Shown in pieces: positions 52,420 through 61,218 of a stretch of 64,000 nucleotides of DNA. Position numbers and translations under genes: made by a program. Under the pieces are notes generated by a model. It ran no database searches and was not told the origin of the DNA. It saw nothing but the letters and a program-made list of their open reading frames with translations. The stretch is from UBA5072 sp041737175 (lineage in GTDB: Bacteria; Bacteroidota; Bacteroidia; Bacteroidales; UBA10428), in assembly GCA_041737175.1 (NCBI GenBank), contig JBGSSF010000020.1, positions 62,001-126,000 on the forward strand. The letters run 5' to 3'. Positions within the stretch are counted from its first letter, which is position 1. Every line of letters starts with the position of its first letter.

Positions 52420-53451
52420 ATGAAAAAAGTCATTAAGAAAACCCTGTTTTCCTTTCTGGTTCTTATTGTTATCGGAAATTTGATTGCGCTGCTCATGGAT
52501 CCTTCTTTTGTGAGTGATCCTAAAAGATGGCTCATTAATTGCGTTTTTTCAATAGTACTTGGATTTCCAATGATGAAATTCAATGAGCTCATCCTAAGAA
52601 AGTATGCCGGGAAAATACGATGGGATATTAATCCTGTCAAAAGAATCTTAGCCACACTAGGTGTAGTGATCATCATATCCATTTTGCTTACTTTTCTGAT
52701 TAATTACATTTTTATTTTCAACATCGAGAAAGTATCATTCACCGAATACATCAGAACCACACTGAATCTGCTGTTGATCGAAATTCTCCTCATTGTTTAT
52801 GCATTCAGTGTTGCAACCGGCATTGAGTTTTTTAAATTGTGGAAAGAAGGCTTGCTGAAGCAGGAATCCCTGCAGCGAAAAGCCATTGAATTGCAGATGG
52901 AAGCTTTGAAAAACCAGGTAAACCCCCATTTTTTATTTAACAGTCTGAATACGCTGTCGACCCTGGTATATAAAGATGCAGACAAGGCTGCTATGTTTAT
53001 CATGCAACTGTCGGATATTTACAGGTACGTCCTCGAGCACCGGGACCAGGCTATTGTGGATTGGCAGGCAGAAAGACAATTTGTGAAGAATTACATCAGG
53101 CTTCAGCAAATGCGGTTTGCCAATAGCATCGACATTACCATTGACACAGGTACCGCGGAAGTTTTCCAGGTTGTGCCGCTATCCGTTCAGATTCTCGTTG
53201 AAAACGCCATAAAGCATAATGTTGCCACAGTGGAAGATCCTCTGAAAGCATCCATTTTTCTGGAAGATGACTTTCTGGTGGTAAAGAATAAGCTGAATAT
53301 AAGATCTTCGGTGGAAAACTCAGAGAATGTGGGATTAAGCAACATCAGGCAGCAATATGAAATTCTGACCGGAAAAAAGGTTGTTGTTTCCAGGGAGGAA
53401 GGCTTTTTTACCGTAAAACTCCCGCTGATAAAAAAAACGCCTGAAACATGA
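52420..53451 (+). CDS. LytS/YehU-type sensor histidine kinase
   Basis: 343 residues. Four hydrophobic helices in the first ~135 residues form the membrane domain. The His_kinase domain (PF06580 type) has the phosphoacceptor His170 in NQVNPHFLFNSLNTLS. An HATPase region follows with VPLSVQILVENAIKHN (N box) and VGLSNIRQQYEIL (G box). It lacks the usual 8-residue-rich sensor fold, so the signal probably acts in or near the membrane. It overlaps the LytTR regulator gene by 4 bp, the classic layout for this pair. Confidence 0.93.
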   Translation: MKKVIKKTLFSFLVLIVIGNLIALLMDPSFVSDPKRWLINCVFSIVLGFPMMKFNELILRKYAGKIRWDINPVKRILATLGVVIIISILLTFLINYIFIFNIEKVSFTEYIRTTLNLLLIEILLIVYAFSVATGIEFFKLWKEGLLKQESLQRKAIELQMEALKNQVNPHFLFNSLNTLSTLVYKDADKAAMFIMQLSDIYRYVLEHRDQAIVDWQAERQFVKNYIRLQQMRFANSIDITIDTGTAEVFQVVPLSVQILVENAIKHNVATVEDPLKASIFLEDDFLVVKNKLNIRSSVENSENVGLSNIRQQYEILTGKKVVVSREEGFFTVKLPLIKKTPET

Positions 53452-54218
53452 AAGTACTGATTGTTGAAGATGAGTTTATGGCTGCCGAAAGGCTTGAGGA
53501 TTTGCTAATTAAGATCGATCCAACGGTTGTTGTTGCCGGCCATTGTGATTCGGTCAAAAAGACTGTGCAATGGTTTCAGTTGAATAAGCCGCCCGACCTG
53601 CTTTTTTTGGATGTTCAGCTGGGTGACGGATTGAGTTTTGAAATATTTGAGCAGGTGGAGGTGGATTGTCCGGTAATCTTTACCACGGCATATGACCATT
53701 ATGCTATTGAAGCATTCAAATTAAACAGCATTGCCTATTTGCTGAAACCTGTCAAAATGGAAGAGCTGAAAGCCTCGGTTGAAAAGTTCAAAGCTTCTCC
53801 TTATTTTGCCGGAGGCATAAACCTGATGAGGGAGCAGCAATATGCCCTGGAAAAGGTGCAGCAGTTGCTCACCAAACAGTTCAAGAAAAGGTTTCTGATT
53901 AAATCGGGCACACATATACGCAGTATCCCGGTAGAGGAAATACTATACTTTTATAGCATGGAAAAGGCTACTTTTGCCAAAATTGCAGCAGGCAGGACCT
54001 ATTTGTTTGATCATTCCCTGGAACAGCTTGAAGCACTTCTCGATCCCATGCTCTTTTTCCGGATAAGCCGAAAGTACATTATTTCGGTTACTGCCATTGC
54101 CGATATGATTACCATATCCAATTACCGGCTGAGACTTGTTTTAAAAAACTGTGACGACCAGGAAGTTTTTGTCAGCCGGGAGAGAATGCAGGAATTTAAA
54201 GGATGGCTGGATAAATGA
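53448..54218 (+). CDS. LytTR-family response regulator
   Basis: 256 residues. Receiver domain ~1-120 with acidic pair Glu7-Asp8, phosphoacceptor Asp55 in LLFLDVQLGDG, Thr in FTTAYD, and Lys in YLLKPVKME. LytTR DNA-binding domain ~145-256 (RFLIKSGTHIRSIPVEEILYFYSMEKATFAKI ... LEQLEALLDPMLFFRISRKYIIS). Cognate partner of the upstream kinase. Its targets likely include the TonB receptor locus. It ends one base before the stop of the convergent DsrE gene. Confidence 0.93.
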   Translation: MKVLIVEDEFMAAERLEDLLIKIDPTVVVAGHCDSVKKTVQWFQLNKPPDLLFLDVQLGDGLSFEIFEQVEVDCPVIFTTAYDHYAIEAFKLNSIAYLLKPVKMEELKASVEKFKASPYFAGGINLMREQQYALEKVQQLLTKQFKKRFLIKSGTHIRSIPVEEILYFYSMEKATFAKIAAGRTYLFDHSLEQLEALLDPMLFFRISRKYIISVTAIADMITISNYRLRLVLKNCDDQEVFVSRERMQEFKGWLDK

Positions 54219-54698
54219 TTAATAATCGAGCGTGATGATCCTTCCGCCGGTAAAGTTAAAGAAGGCTTCTTTATTGGCTACCTGAATTCCTTCCATCAGT
54301 TCTTCCGGTGTATGACCGGCCACTTTAAGACAGGTAGGGCATGCATAAACGCCGACTTTTTTATCGATCAGTCCCTGCAATTGCTTTTTAAGCGGGTCAA
54401 AATCCGCATATTCCAGGTCCTTCGAAGTTTTCAAAACCAGTTCAACGGCTTTAATATCAAGATATACCAGAACATCCTTGTCCATGGCCATCATATTGGC
54501 CATTTTTAAAGGCATCAATACCCTGTGCGGATCATTGTAGCCCTCGGTGATATGTATAAAGACACCATCGCGCATGCTTGAATCAGTTTGCATCATCATG
54601 GCATGATCATGCAGCACGGCAGGTGGTTCAGCAGGTTTCTTATTGCAGGATACTGTGATAACCAGCAGGCAAAGGGAAAGGAATAACAACTTTTTCAT
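54219..54698 (-). CDS. Lipoprotein of the DsrE-like sulfur-carrier family
   Basis: 159 residues. Signal peptide with lipobox VITVSC (Cys18). The core resembles DsrE/DsrF-like proteins: GVFIHITEGYNDPHRVLMPLKMANMM, LVYLDIKAVELVL, then VGVYACPTCLKVAGHTPEEL with Cys120 and Cys123. In DsrE proteins a Cys in this region carries persulfide sulfur. Lipidation is unusual, since most DsrE proteins are cytoplasmic, and implies a periplasmic sulfur relay. Last gene of the eight-gene sulfur cluster, 48 bp after the methyltransferase. Confidence 0.82.
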   Translation of the reverse strand: MKKLLFLSLCLLVITVSCNKKPAEPPAVLHDHAMMMQTDSSMRDGVFIHITEGYNDPHRVLMPLKMANMMAMDKDVLVYLDIKAVELVLKTSKDLEYADFDPLKKQLQGLIDKKVGVYACPTCLKVAGHTPEELMEGIQVANKEAFFNFTGGRIITLDY

Positions 54699-54746
54699 AA
54701 TCAGGATTTTTGGTTGAATTAAAGTTACAAAAAAACACTGTTCATG

Positions 54747-55367
54747 TCATGCTTTTTTAACTGCTTTCATTAAAAAAACAGGGTATTCAGCAGACTTACC
54801 TACTCCATTTACTTTTTTGACAGTATAGCATCGTTTATGTTGAACCTGTTCGAGTCCAGCCTGTTCCAACATAAGGGACAATATGTCAGGATCAAAGCCT
54901 TTATGACCGTTAAAACCATCACCGTGGAAGGATCCATCCTCCGGATACAGATCGGCGATAACAAGTGTCCCCCCCGCGTTGAGCATTACAATAAGCTTCA
55001 GGATGACTAGTTCCAGCTTTTCCACGTGATGGAAAGCCATCTGGCTATAAACTAAATCGAATGTTTCAGGGAAATCCTCATGTTCAAGATCAATCCGGAG
55101 AGGATGCATATGGTTAATGCCTTGATCAGAGATCTTACTAAGGATTGTATTGATCATTTCCGTGGAATTGTCAATCAGTGTAATCTGACCGATATGATCT
55201 TTCAGCAAAAAACTCAGCAATCCAGTCCCTGCACCAAATTCAAGTGCTTTCATCTTCCGGTCAAGGGGGACCATTTGCAATAAAGCCTCAGCGATGGCTT
55301 CCGATCTCTCAATATGCAGCAGGTTCTTATCCCAGTCCCTGGCTTTAGCGTCGAATTCGTTTAACAC
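54747..55367 (-). CDS. Class I SAM-dependent methyltransferase
   Basis: 206 residues. SAM motif I is LEFGAGTGLLSFLL (~43-56), the acidic post-I residue is in ITLIDNSTEMI, motif II-like DLVYSQMAFHHV, and AGGTLVIADL is motif III. N-terminal FDAKARDWDKN is common in a group found near sulfur and metal genes. The substrate is unknown; a thiol or a small molecule is possible. It overlaps the rhodanese gene by 7 bp, which argues for a linked role. Confidence 0.88.
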   Translation of the reverse strand: MLNEFDAKARDWDKNLLHIERSEAIAEALLQMVPLDRKMKALEFGAGTGLLSFLLKDHIGQITLIDNSTEMINTILSKISDQGINHMHPLRIDLEHEDFPETFDLVYSQMAFHHVEKLELVILKLIVMLNAGGTLVIADLYPEDGSFHGDGFNGHKGFDPDILSLMLEQAGLEQVQHKRCYTVKKVNGVGKSAEYPVFLMKAVKKA

Positions 55368-55990
55368 CCGCCTGCAGCTTTTTTCTTTTTGGGGGTTTGC
55401 CTGATGACCGGTTTTGGAGCATCCGTCTTATTATCAGAGGGCTGGGCAGAAACTGTGCCTCCTCCAAGCGCCTGGGATGCACCCATGCGAAAATCATATT
55501 TGGCGAACTCCTCGTCGGAACTAGTCGATTCCGGTTTCTGCGGATTGACAATGGCTTCAAACCAGTAATTCAGACCGCCCTCAAGCACATAAATGTTGTT
55601 GTATCCCAGCTGCCGGGTCAGCATCCAGGCCTCATTGGCAGTAAGTGTGCTGTTCGAATAGAAAACATTCATTTTCACATCCTGGTCGAATACTTCAACA
55701 TACTGTTCCGAAAGAAGATCCGCAATCGGAATGTGGATAGCACCGGGGAGGCTGAACTTTTCAAATTCATCCAGGCTTCTCACATCAATCAGTTGGAGGG
55801 TCGGGTCTTTCTTCACGAGCATATCCGCAACCGTTTCAGGTGCGATGAATTGGGTCCGCATGTTGACCTCTTCCAGCATCTGTGTCGGGGTGAGTTTGTA
55901 GGGATGCATTGTATTCTGCGGAACTGCGGCTATAATAAGTCCCAGCGGAATGACAAATAAAGCAAGCCAAAGTCTTGGTTTCATAATCAT
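55361..55990 (-). CDS. Exported rhodanese-like protein lacking the catalytic cysteine
   Basis: 209 residues; a start at 55984 is also possible. An N-terminal hydrophobic segment (LWLALFVIPLGLIIAAV) anchors or exports it. The rhodanese domain is clear: LQLIDVRSLDEFEKFSLPGAIHIP and ANEAWMLTRQLGYNNIYVLEGGLNYW. But the active-site loop reads FYSNSTLTA where sulfurtransferases have YCxxGxRS, so Ser112 replaces Cys. It probably binds rather than transfers sulfur. The tail is Lys/Pro-rich and ends AAGGC. It lies 58 bp after the second YeeE half. Confidence 0.88.
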   Translation of the reverse strand: MIMKPRLWLALFVIPLGLIIAAVPQNTMHPYKLTPTQMLEEVNMRTQFIAPETVADMLVKKDPTLQLIDVRSLDEFEKFSLPGAIHIPIADLLSEQYVEVFDQDVKMNVFYSNSTLTANEAWMLTRQLGYNNIYVLEGGLNYWFEAIVNPQKPESTSSDEEFAKYDFRMGASQALGGGTVSAQPSDNKTDAPKPVIRQTPKKKKAAGGC

Positions 55991-56048
55991 CGATTTAAAT
56001 TCATTAACAAATTTCTTCTTCTTTAGTTTAGGTTATCTTATTTCTCAA

Positions 56049-56639
56049 TTAATACTCTTCCCTTGGGAACTTTTTCTCGGCCCATTCTGCCACCGTAAAC
56101 ATAGCCAGAGCAATTACTATCAGAATTAGCGCAAATACCCCGTCCGATAAACCGAGTGATTCACTGATCTTGGGATTTCCAAGATTCTTTGCCATATAAA
56201 GCTCTTCCCACCAGTTGTAACCTGCTCCAAACAGGGAAACGCCAAGGAAAAGCCCGATGATAAAAACCATGGCATCAATCTTACCGATGGAAGCACCGCA
56301 AAAGCTTGTGCCCGGACAGTATCCGCCCATGATGAACCCGAGACCCATGACAACCCCGCCCACAATGGCCGAAGTGAGGTAAGTAGGATTGACATAAACC
56401 AGGTCGAGATCAATCCATCCAAACAGCCCGAAAAACAGAAGTCCGAGCATGGCGGTGATGGCGCCTGTGAAAAAGACTTTCAATACCACCGTGTCATACC
56501 CGTAAAATACACCGGCCAGTTTCCGGCTCGAAGAAAAACCACTGGCTTCGAGAACAAAGCCAAAGGCAATACCGATCAGGAAAGCCAGGAACAGGTTGGT
56601 ATTCTCTGATATCAGTTCGTTAACAGCTAAAGGTCCCAT
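56049..56639 (-). CDS. YeeE/YedE family membrane protein (second half-transporter)
   Basis: 196 residues with about five hydrophobic helices. Contains LGFIMGGYCPGTSFCGASIGKIDAM, the conserved Cys motif of YeeE/YedE (TsuA) proteins that pass thiosulfate through Cys ligands. Full-length TsuA has two such pseudo-repeats in ~350 residues; here the repeats are two adjacent genes. With 56659-57195 it presumably forms a heteromeric thiosulfate or sulfide-related channel in the inner membrane. Confidence 0.9.
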   Translation of the reverse strand: MGPLAVNELISENTNLFLAFLIGIAFGFVLEASGFSSSRKLAGVFYGYDTVVLKVFFTGAITAMLGLLFFGLFGWIDLDLVYVNPTYLTSAIVGGVVMGLGFIMGGYCPGTSFCGASIGKIDAMVFIIGLFLGVSLFGAGYNWWEELYMAKNLGNPKISESLGLSDGVFALILIVIALAMFTVAEWAEKKFPREEY

Positions 56640-56658
56640 ATTTCAATTTCTTAAATGG

Positions 56659-57195
56659 TTAAATCCAGTTCTTTCTGAAGAAATAGGCAAATGCAAAAGC
56701 GGTTCCGAATATGGCCATCATGGTGATAAAACCACCCAGGGAGAGCACGGCCATGCCGCTTAATGCGGATCCGCTGGTGCATCCGCGGCCCAGTTGTGAG
56801 CCAAATCCGAAGAGAACTCCTCCACCCAGGGCAAGGACAAGCCTTTTATTGGAAGTGATTTTCGGTGAATGCTCCACCTTGAGCTTAAGCCTGCCTGCCA
56901 GTATGCCCGACAGAAAGCCACCTACCAGAACCCCCAGCATTTCAAATACAAGCCAGGTTTTCATGGGATTGCCTGTGTGGGATTCGCGGTATTCTTTAAC
57001 AAAGGATGAACTTTCAACGGAAGACGGATTCACGGCAGTTACTACGGTCACCACTCCGCTTTTGATGGCTCCGCTGGCGCCCAGGCCTCTTCCTGCAACG
57101 AAATTGGCTGCCAGCAAAACGAGACCCAGTAAAACACCCCCTACGTAAGGATTCAGGTATTTGGTCTTTTTAATCGTGTTTTTTGATTCGCTCAT
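56659..57195 (-). CDS. YeeE/YedE family membrane protein (first half-transporter)
   Basis: 178 residues with about four helices, the N-terminal counterpart of the gene at 56049. The Cys motif is GSQLGRGCTSGSALSGMAV. An N-terminal helix YVGGVLLGLVLLAANFVAGRGLGASGA and an extracytoplasmic loop (~45-80) containing SSFVKEYRESHTG are also typical. It sits 19 bp before its partner and 33 bp after the NrfD-like subunit, giving a combined import/reduction unit for sulfur oxyanions. Confidence 0.9.
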   Translation of the reverse strand: MSESKNTIKKTKYLNPYVGGVLLGLVLLAANFVAGRGLGASGAIKSGVVTVVTAVNPSSVESSSFVKEYRESHTGNPMKTWLVFEMLGVLVGGFLSGILAGRLKLKVEHSPKITSNKRLVLALGGGVLFGFGSQLGRGCTSGSALSGMAVLSLGGFITMMAIFGTAFAFAYFFRKNWI

Positions 57196-57228
57196 TGGGT
57201 ATTATTTAGGATTATTTTCTGTAAATAT

Positions 57229-58170
57229 TCAATATAGCCACCTGCTGGCCTGTCCGGCATAAACAATAATGAACCGGAGCATGACACTGCCGAACAGGAC
57301 AAGAATTGCCGCAACAACAGCCGGTACATGAAATTTCCTGAGTTCCAGGATTTCCAGTACGGCTGGGATTATCATGCCGATGATCACTACGAAGATCCAG
57401 AATGACATGGTATAAGGCCCTCCCAGGAAAAGTCGGGCAGCTTCAATCTGCACTTGCGTGCTGGCCAGGAATCCCATGAACATGTGGACGATAAGGAAAA
57501 GCTCAATGCCGATGATGATCAGGTCGATGATGGCGAAGCGTTTTCTTTCTTCCTTCGATTTTGAAAGGATGAGAATGGCAGCTGCCCCGGCCGACATGCC
57601 GGAAGCCAGGAAAAGGGGTCCGAGAATGGAAGTGTTCCAGAGTGGCCGCGCGTTGAATGCAGACAGCAGGATACCGGTATAAATCCCGAGAATCACCGAG
57701 TAAATAAGCATTACCCATGCCACTGCTTTCTTGTAACGGTTAAAGAAGGTTTCTAGCGCTCTCAGCCAATCGTATTTCCAGTCCCATTTCGGAAACAGTT
57801 CTTTTATATGCAGAGCGCACCAGATAAACGATACCGGGGTAATGACCATGAGGGTCCATGCGCCCCATGACATGGGGGACTGCAGTTTGATGTTTGTATA
57901 CAATTGCCAGAAAAAAGCTTTGTGCCTGAGGTCAAAGAAAAGAGCTATCAAACCGAAGATCAGAAGGAGTGGTGTTAGGAAAGGAGCCAGCTTAACTGCA
58001 GCAGGATTGTCTTTTTCTTTACCGTTGATGTAGAAGAGCGCAGCAAAAAACAGGATACCTGCAGCCAGACCGCCGAGAAACAGGTAGAGCGGTATCTGCC
58101 AGTGCCAGATTTGCAGGTGCGGATCCACCATGGGATTCATGCGACCGCTTACTATAATTTCTTCTCTCAT
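57229..58170 (-). CDS. NrfD/PsrC-type quinone-binding membrane subunit
   Basis: 313 residues with eight or so hydrophobic helices (FLGGLAAGILFFAALFY, FLTPLLLIFGLIALFFDL, AWTLMVITPVSFIWCAL, and more). WQIPLYLFLGGLAAGI is the family's first helix mark. It anchors the Psr complex and exchanges electrons with menaquinone. Directly downstream of the FeS subunit (21-bp gap). Confidence 0.92.
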   Translation of the reverse strand: MREEIIVSGRMNPMVDPHLQIWHWQIPLYLFLGGLAAGILFFAALFYINGKEKDNPAAVKLAPFLTPLLLIFGLIALFFDLRHKAFFWQLYTNIKLQSPMSWGAWTLMVITPVSFIWCALHIKELFPKWDWKYDWLRALETFFNRYKKAVAWVMLIYSVILGIYTGILLSAFNARPLWNTSILGPLFLASGMSAGAAAILILSKSKEERKRFAIIDLIIIGIELFLIVHMFMGFLASTQVQIEAARLFLGGPYTMSFWIFVVIIGMIIPAVLEILELRKFHVPAVVAAILVLFGSVMLRFIIVYAGQASRWLY

Positions 58171-58191
58171 ATTTTTAATTGAATTCGGTTC

Positions 58192-58725
58192 TTATATCAG
58201 AAAATACAGGTGAGGTACTGTGCCGGCTTCCGGAATCAGTGTTTTGGATTTACGCTTTTTCAGAATTACCGAAACTTCGCTGTTGGGATCATCGAGGTCT
58301 CCAAAATAGATACATTTGGTAGGACATACTGCTGCACAGGCTGGTTTCAGACCGTTTTTAATCCGGTGCATGCAGAATGTGCATTTGTCAACATATCCAT
58401 CGGGATGAGGAAAACGGGCATCGTACGGACAGGATGCAATACAGGCACCACATCCGATGCATTGTCTTGGTGCAACCAATACAATCCCTCCTTCTGCAAA
58501 ATGGCTTGCCCCGGTGGGACAGCAGCGCACGCAGGGTGCGTTTTCACAATGGTTGCAACGTTCGGAACGGATTTCTGTCTCGAGCTGAGGATAGGTTCCG
58601 TCGGTGACTTCCACGATCCAGTCACGGCAATAACCTACAGGAACCTTATTCTCCGTCTGGCAGGCAACCACGCAATCACTGCAGCCTACGCACTTGTTGG
58701 TATCAACAGCCATGGCGTATCTCAT
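58192..58725 (-). CDS. Four-cluster 4Fe-4S electron-transfer subunit (PsrB/DmsB type)
   Basis: 177 residues with 16 cluster cysteines in four groups: CVGCSDCVVAC, CNHCENAPCVRCC, CIGCGACIASC and CTFCMHR...CAAVCPTKC, hence four [4Fe-4S] clusters. It passes electrons between the NrfD-like subunit and the molybdenum subunit in the periplasm. It overlaps the catalytic gene by 4 bp. Confidence 0.95.
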   Translation of the reverse strand: MRYAMAVDTNKCVGCSDCVVACQTENKVPVGYCRDWIVEVTDGTYPQLETEIRSERCNHCENAPCVRCCPTGASHFAEGGIVLVAPRQCIGCGACIASCPYDARFPHPDGYVDKCTFCMHRIKNGLKPACAAVCPTKCIYFGDLDDPNSEVSVILKKRKSKTLIPEAGTVPHLYFLI

Positions 58726-60959
58726 GATGCAACCTCCTTTTCTGCCTTTTCGGTAACAATGGTAACGAAATTGCCCCGCATGCCGGTTCCGCCCATCAGG
58801 GGATCAACCAGCACCCTGGTGATCAGCTGGGTGTCACTGGCACCGCGGCCGTAACATCTTTTCATTTGCTTCTGGGCATGACCGAAGCCATGAACCATAT
58901 ACACCGAATCCCAGCGTATCCTTTCAGTAATGCGAACTTTTATCGGGAATTCCGAGGTCACTCCATCCTGGTTCTGAAGCCAGATGTATTGATCATTGGC
59001 CAGATCCCAGATTTTTGCAATTTTGGGATTGATCCATACCGTATTTTCATCCATCAGGTCAGTGAGGTATGCATTGTTGGCTGTCCGGCCGAAGGTATGC
59101 ATAGGTGCCCTGCCGTATATCAACCTGTAATAGCCGTCGGGTGGCTCTTCGTGCGGCGTATATTTAGGCAGGGGATCAAAGCCGAGACCTTCAAAAGCGG
59201 CGGAATACAGTTCTATTTTACCGCTGTCGGTTGCGAAAGCCACCTCCTCATCAGGCGCAAAATAAAGATCATCTGCTTCACGCTCAAAAGTTTTAACACC
59301 GGTTTTTTTCATTTCATCGAGGGAAGAGCCGATCTGTTTTAACTGCCAATCCAGTAATTCCTCCTGTTTTTCATAGGGGAAGTAGTTTTCCAGTCCCAGT
59401 TTTTTCGAAAGTTCCCGGGCAATCCAGTATCCAGGTCTGGAATTATACAGTGGTTCGGTTGCGGGCATCCTGAGGGCGATCGCGGGCTTACGGTGAGGTC
59501 CTGTCCGAAGGGTATCATACCGTTCGAGGTACGTGCATTCGGGCAATATGACATCAGCCCAGCCTGTGATTTCAACAGGCATGGTATCAATGGCAACCAG
59601 GAGGTCAAGGTTTTGTATGGCATTCAGCGTGTTGGCCTGGTTGGGTATGGTGTTGATCAGGTTGGTACCGTTCACGATCCATCCTTTGATCGGGTAGCCG
59701 GGATTATTCCCGGGGATTGAAGCATCGATCATCGCATTGGATACAACACCGGTGGCAGCCCCGTATTGACCCGGGAACAGGTCAGTCCATGTTTTACTGG
59801 GCACGGGAAACTCCGGCATGGCATGGGATGGCAATGTAGCCCTGGCCGGCCGGTAGAAGCCTCCCCTACGGCCCCATGATCCTAGCAATGCATTGAGTAT
59901 GGCGATGGCCCTCGTGCGCTGCGTATCATCGCCGTACCAGGTGACATGCCGTCCGGGATGAACAATCACCGCTGGAGAAGCATCCGCCATCTCCCTGGCG
60001 GTTTTCCGGATCAGGTCGGGTGCCAGGGTTGTTATGCCATAAGCCCATTCAGGTGTAAAAGTTTTTATGTGTTCCCGGAGCTGTTCAAATCCAAGACAGT
60101 ATCTCTCAACGTATTTTTTATCATAATATTCATTGTAAATGATCTCATGTATCCAGGAGAGCAAAAGGGCTATATCCGTGGAAGGTTTAATGGGAAGCCA
60201 GTATTTCGATTTGCCGGCAGCTGTGGAGAACCTGGGATCCACGGTGATGATGGTTGCCCCTTTGTCGATGGCATCCGACATTTCCTGAACCTGACCGTTG
60301 TGCATGTTTTCCCCGATATGGGAACCTATCAGCACCAGGCATTTTGTATCACGGATATCTGTGATTTCAGGAGAGTAGACCTCTTCTCCAAATGTCCATA
60401 AAAAGGCGTCGTCACGGGGTCCACGGCACTGGGCATAGGATGGTTCAGCGATGTTTTCCGAACCAAAGGCTTTCAACAGGGGAGTAAAGTAACTGCTTCC
60501 GGATCCGTGGGTAAAAAGCGCCATTGACTCAGCTCCGTATGTTGCCTGGATAGTTTTCATTCCTGATGCTATGTATTCCAGAGCTTCATCCCAGCCTGCC
60601 TCGCGGAAAACCTGTTTGCCGCGCTCCCCGGTGCGGATGAGGGGCGTTTTCAACCTATCCTCATCAGAGTACATCCCGATTCCGCCGGTGCCCCGGGGGC
60701 AGAAACGGCCATTGCAATGCTGGTCCTCATCATTGCCGATGATTTTCCAGATTTTGCCGTCCTCGGTTTTGTAAACCCATCCGGCACATTTCCAGAAACA
60801 TATTTCACAGTATGTTGGCGTACGGGTAAGATCAACCTTTAATACGCCGGATCTTTCCGGTGAGGAAAAGGCTTTCACTGCCTGCAAGAATCCGCCGCTC
60901 ATGGCAAGTGCACCTGCTCCGTAAGCTGTGATCCTGATAAAATCCCTGCGGTTAGTCAT
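58722..60959 (-). CDS. Molybdopterin oxidoreductase, polysulfide/thiosulfate reductase type (PsrA/PhsA)
   Basis: 745 residues. Twin-arginine signal TNRRDFIRITAYGAG. An N-terminal 4Fe-4S domain with CEICFWKC and a fourth Cys in HCNGRFCPRG binds FeS. The molybdenum ligand is likely the Cys in PSYAQCRGPRDD (~173). GSHIGENMHNGQVQEM, TVDPRFSTAAGKS, GRHVTWYGDDTQRT, GWADVILPECTYLERYD and the C-terminal FGHAQKQMKRCYGRGASDTQL match the PsrA/PhsA branch of the DMSO reductase family. The substrate cannot be fixed from sequence: polysulfide, thiosulfate or tetrathionate are candidates. First gene of the sulfur cluster. Confidence 0.93.
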   Translation of the reverse strand: MTNRRDFIRITAYGAGALAMSGGFLQAVKAFSSPERSGVLKVDLTRTPTYCEICFWKCAGWVYKTEDGKIWKIIGNDEDQHCNGRFCPRGTGGIGMYSDEDRLKTPLIRTGERGKQVFREAGWDEALEYIASGMKTIQATYGAESMALFTHGSGSSYFTPLLKAFGSENIAEPSYAQCRGPRDDAFLWTFGEEVYSPEITDIRDTKCLVLIGSHIGENMHNGQVQEMSDAIDKGATIITVDPRFSTAAGKSKYWLPIKPSTDIALLLSWIHEIIYNEYYDKKYVERYCLGFEQLREHIKTFTPEWAYGITTLAPDLIRKTAREMADASPAVIVHPGRHVTWYGDDTQRTRAIAILNALLGSWGRRGGFYRPARATLPSHAMPEFPVPSKTWTDLFPGQYGAATGVVSNAMIDASIPGNNPGYPIKGWIVNGTNLINTIPNQANTLNAIQNLDLLVAIDTMPVEITGWADVILPECTYLERYDTLRTGPHRKPAIALRMPATEPLYNSRPGYWIARELSKKLGLENYFPYEKQEELLDWQLKQIGSSLDEMKKTGVKTFEREADDLYFAPDEEVAFATDSGKIELYSAAFEGLGFDPLPKYTPHEEPPDGYYRLIYGRAPMHTFGRTANNAYLTDLMDENTVWINPKIAKIWDLANDQYIWLQNQDGVTSEFPIKVRITERIRWDSVYMVHGFGHAQKQMKRCYGRGASDTQLITRVLVDPLMGGTGMRGNFVTIVTEKAEKEVAS

Positions 60960-61218
60960 TTGATAATAAATAAGTAAGCCAAAATAAGAAAAAAAGAATC
61001 TGATTCTATCTAATAATTTACATGAATAGATGTATAAATATCAAGTATGATGCGTGACACGCTAAAAGATCCAGATAATCAAGGAATTCCTTGTTATTTA
61101 GAATTGGTACAAATTGCAACCGTACATCCAGCTTATCGATATGCACCAGAATGGTATTAAATTAATTGATTTTTGTATCTTACGGAAGGATTTGACACAA
61201 ATTTTTAAGACAATAGAA
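60960..61218. other. AT-rich divergent intergenic region
   Basis: About 260 bp between the divergent sulfur cluster and the GH42 gene. Must hold both promoters. On the plus strand GATTTTTG near 61167-61174 is one mismatch from the -7 consensus. On the minus strand no exact box was seen. No gene or RNA recognised. Confidence 0.4.
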
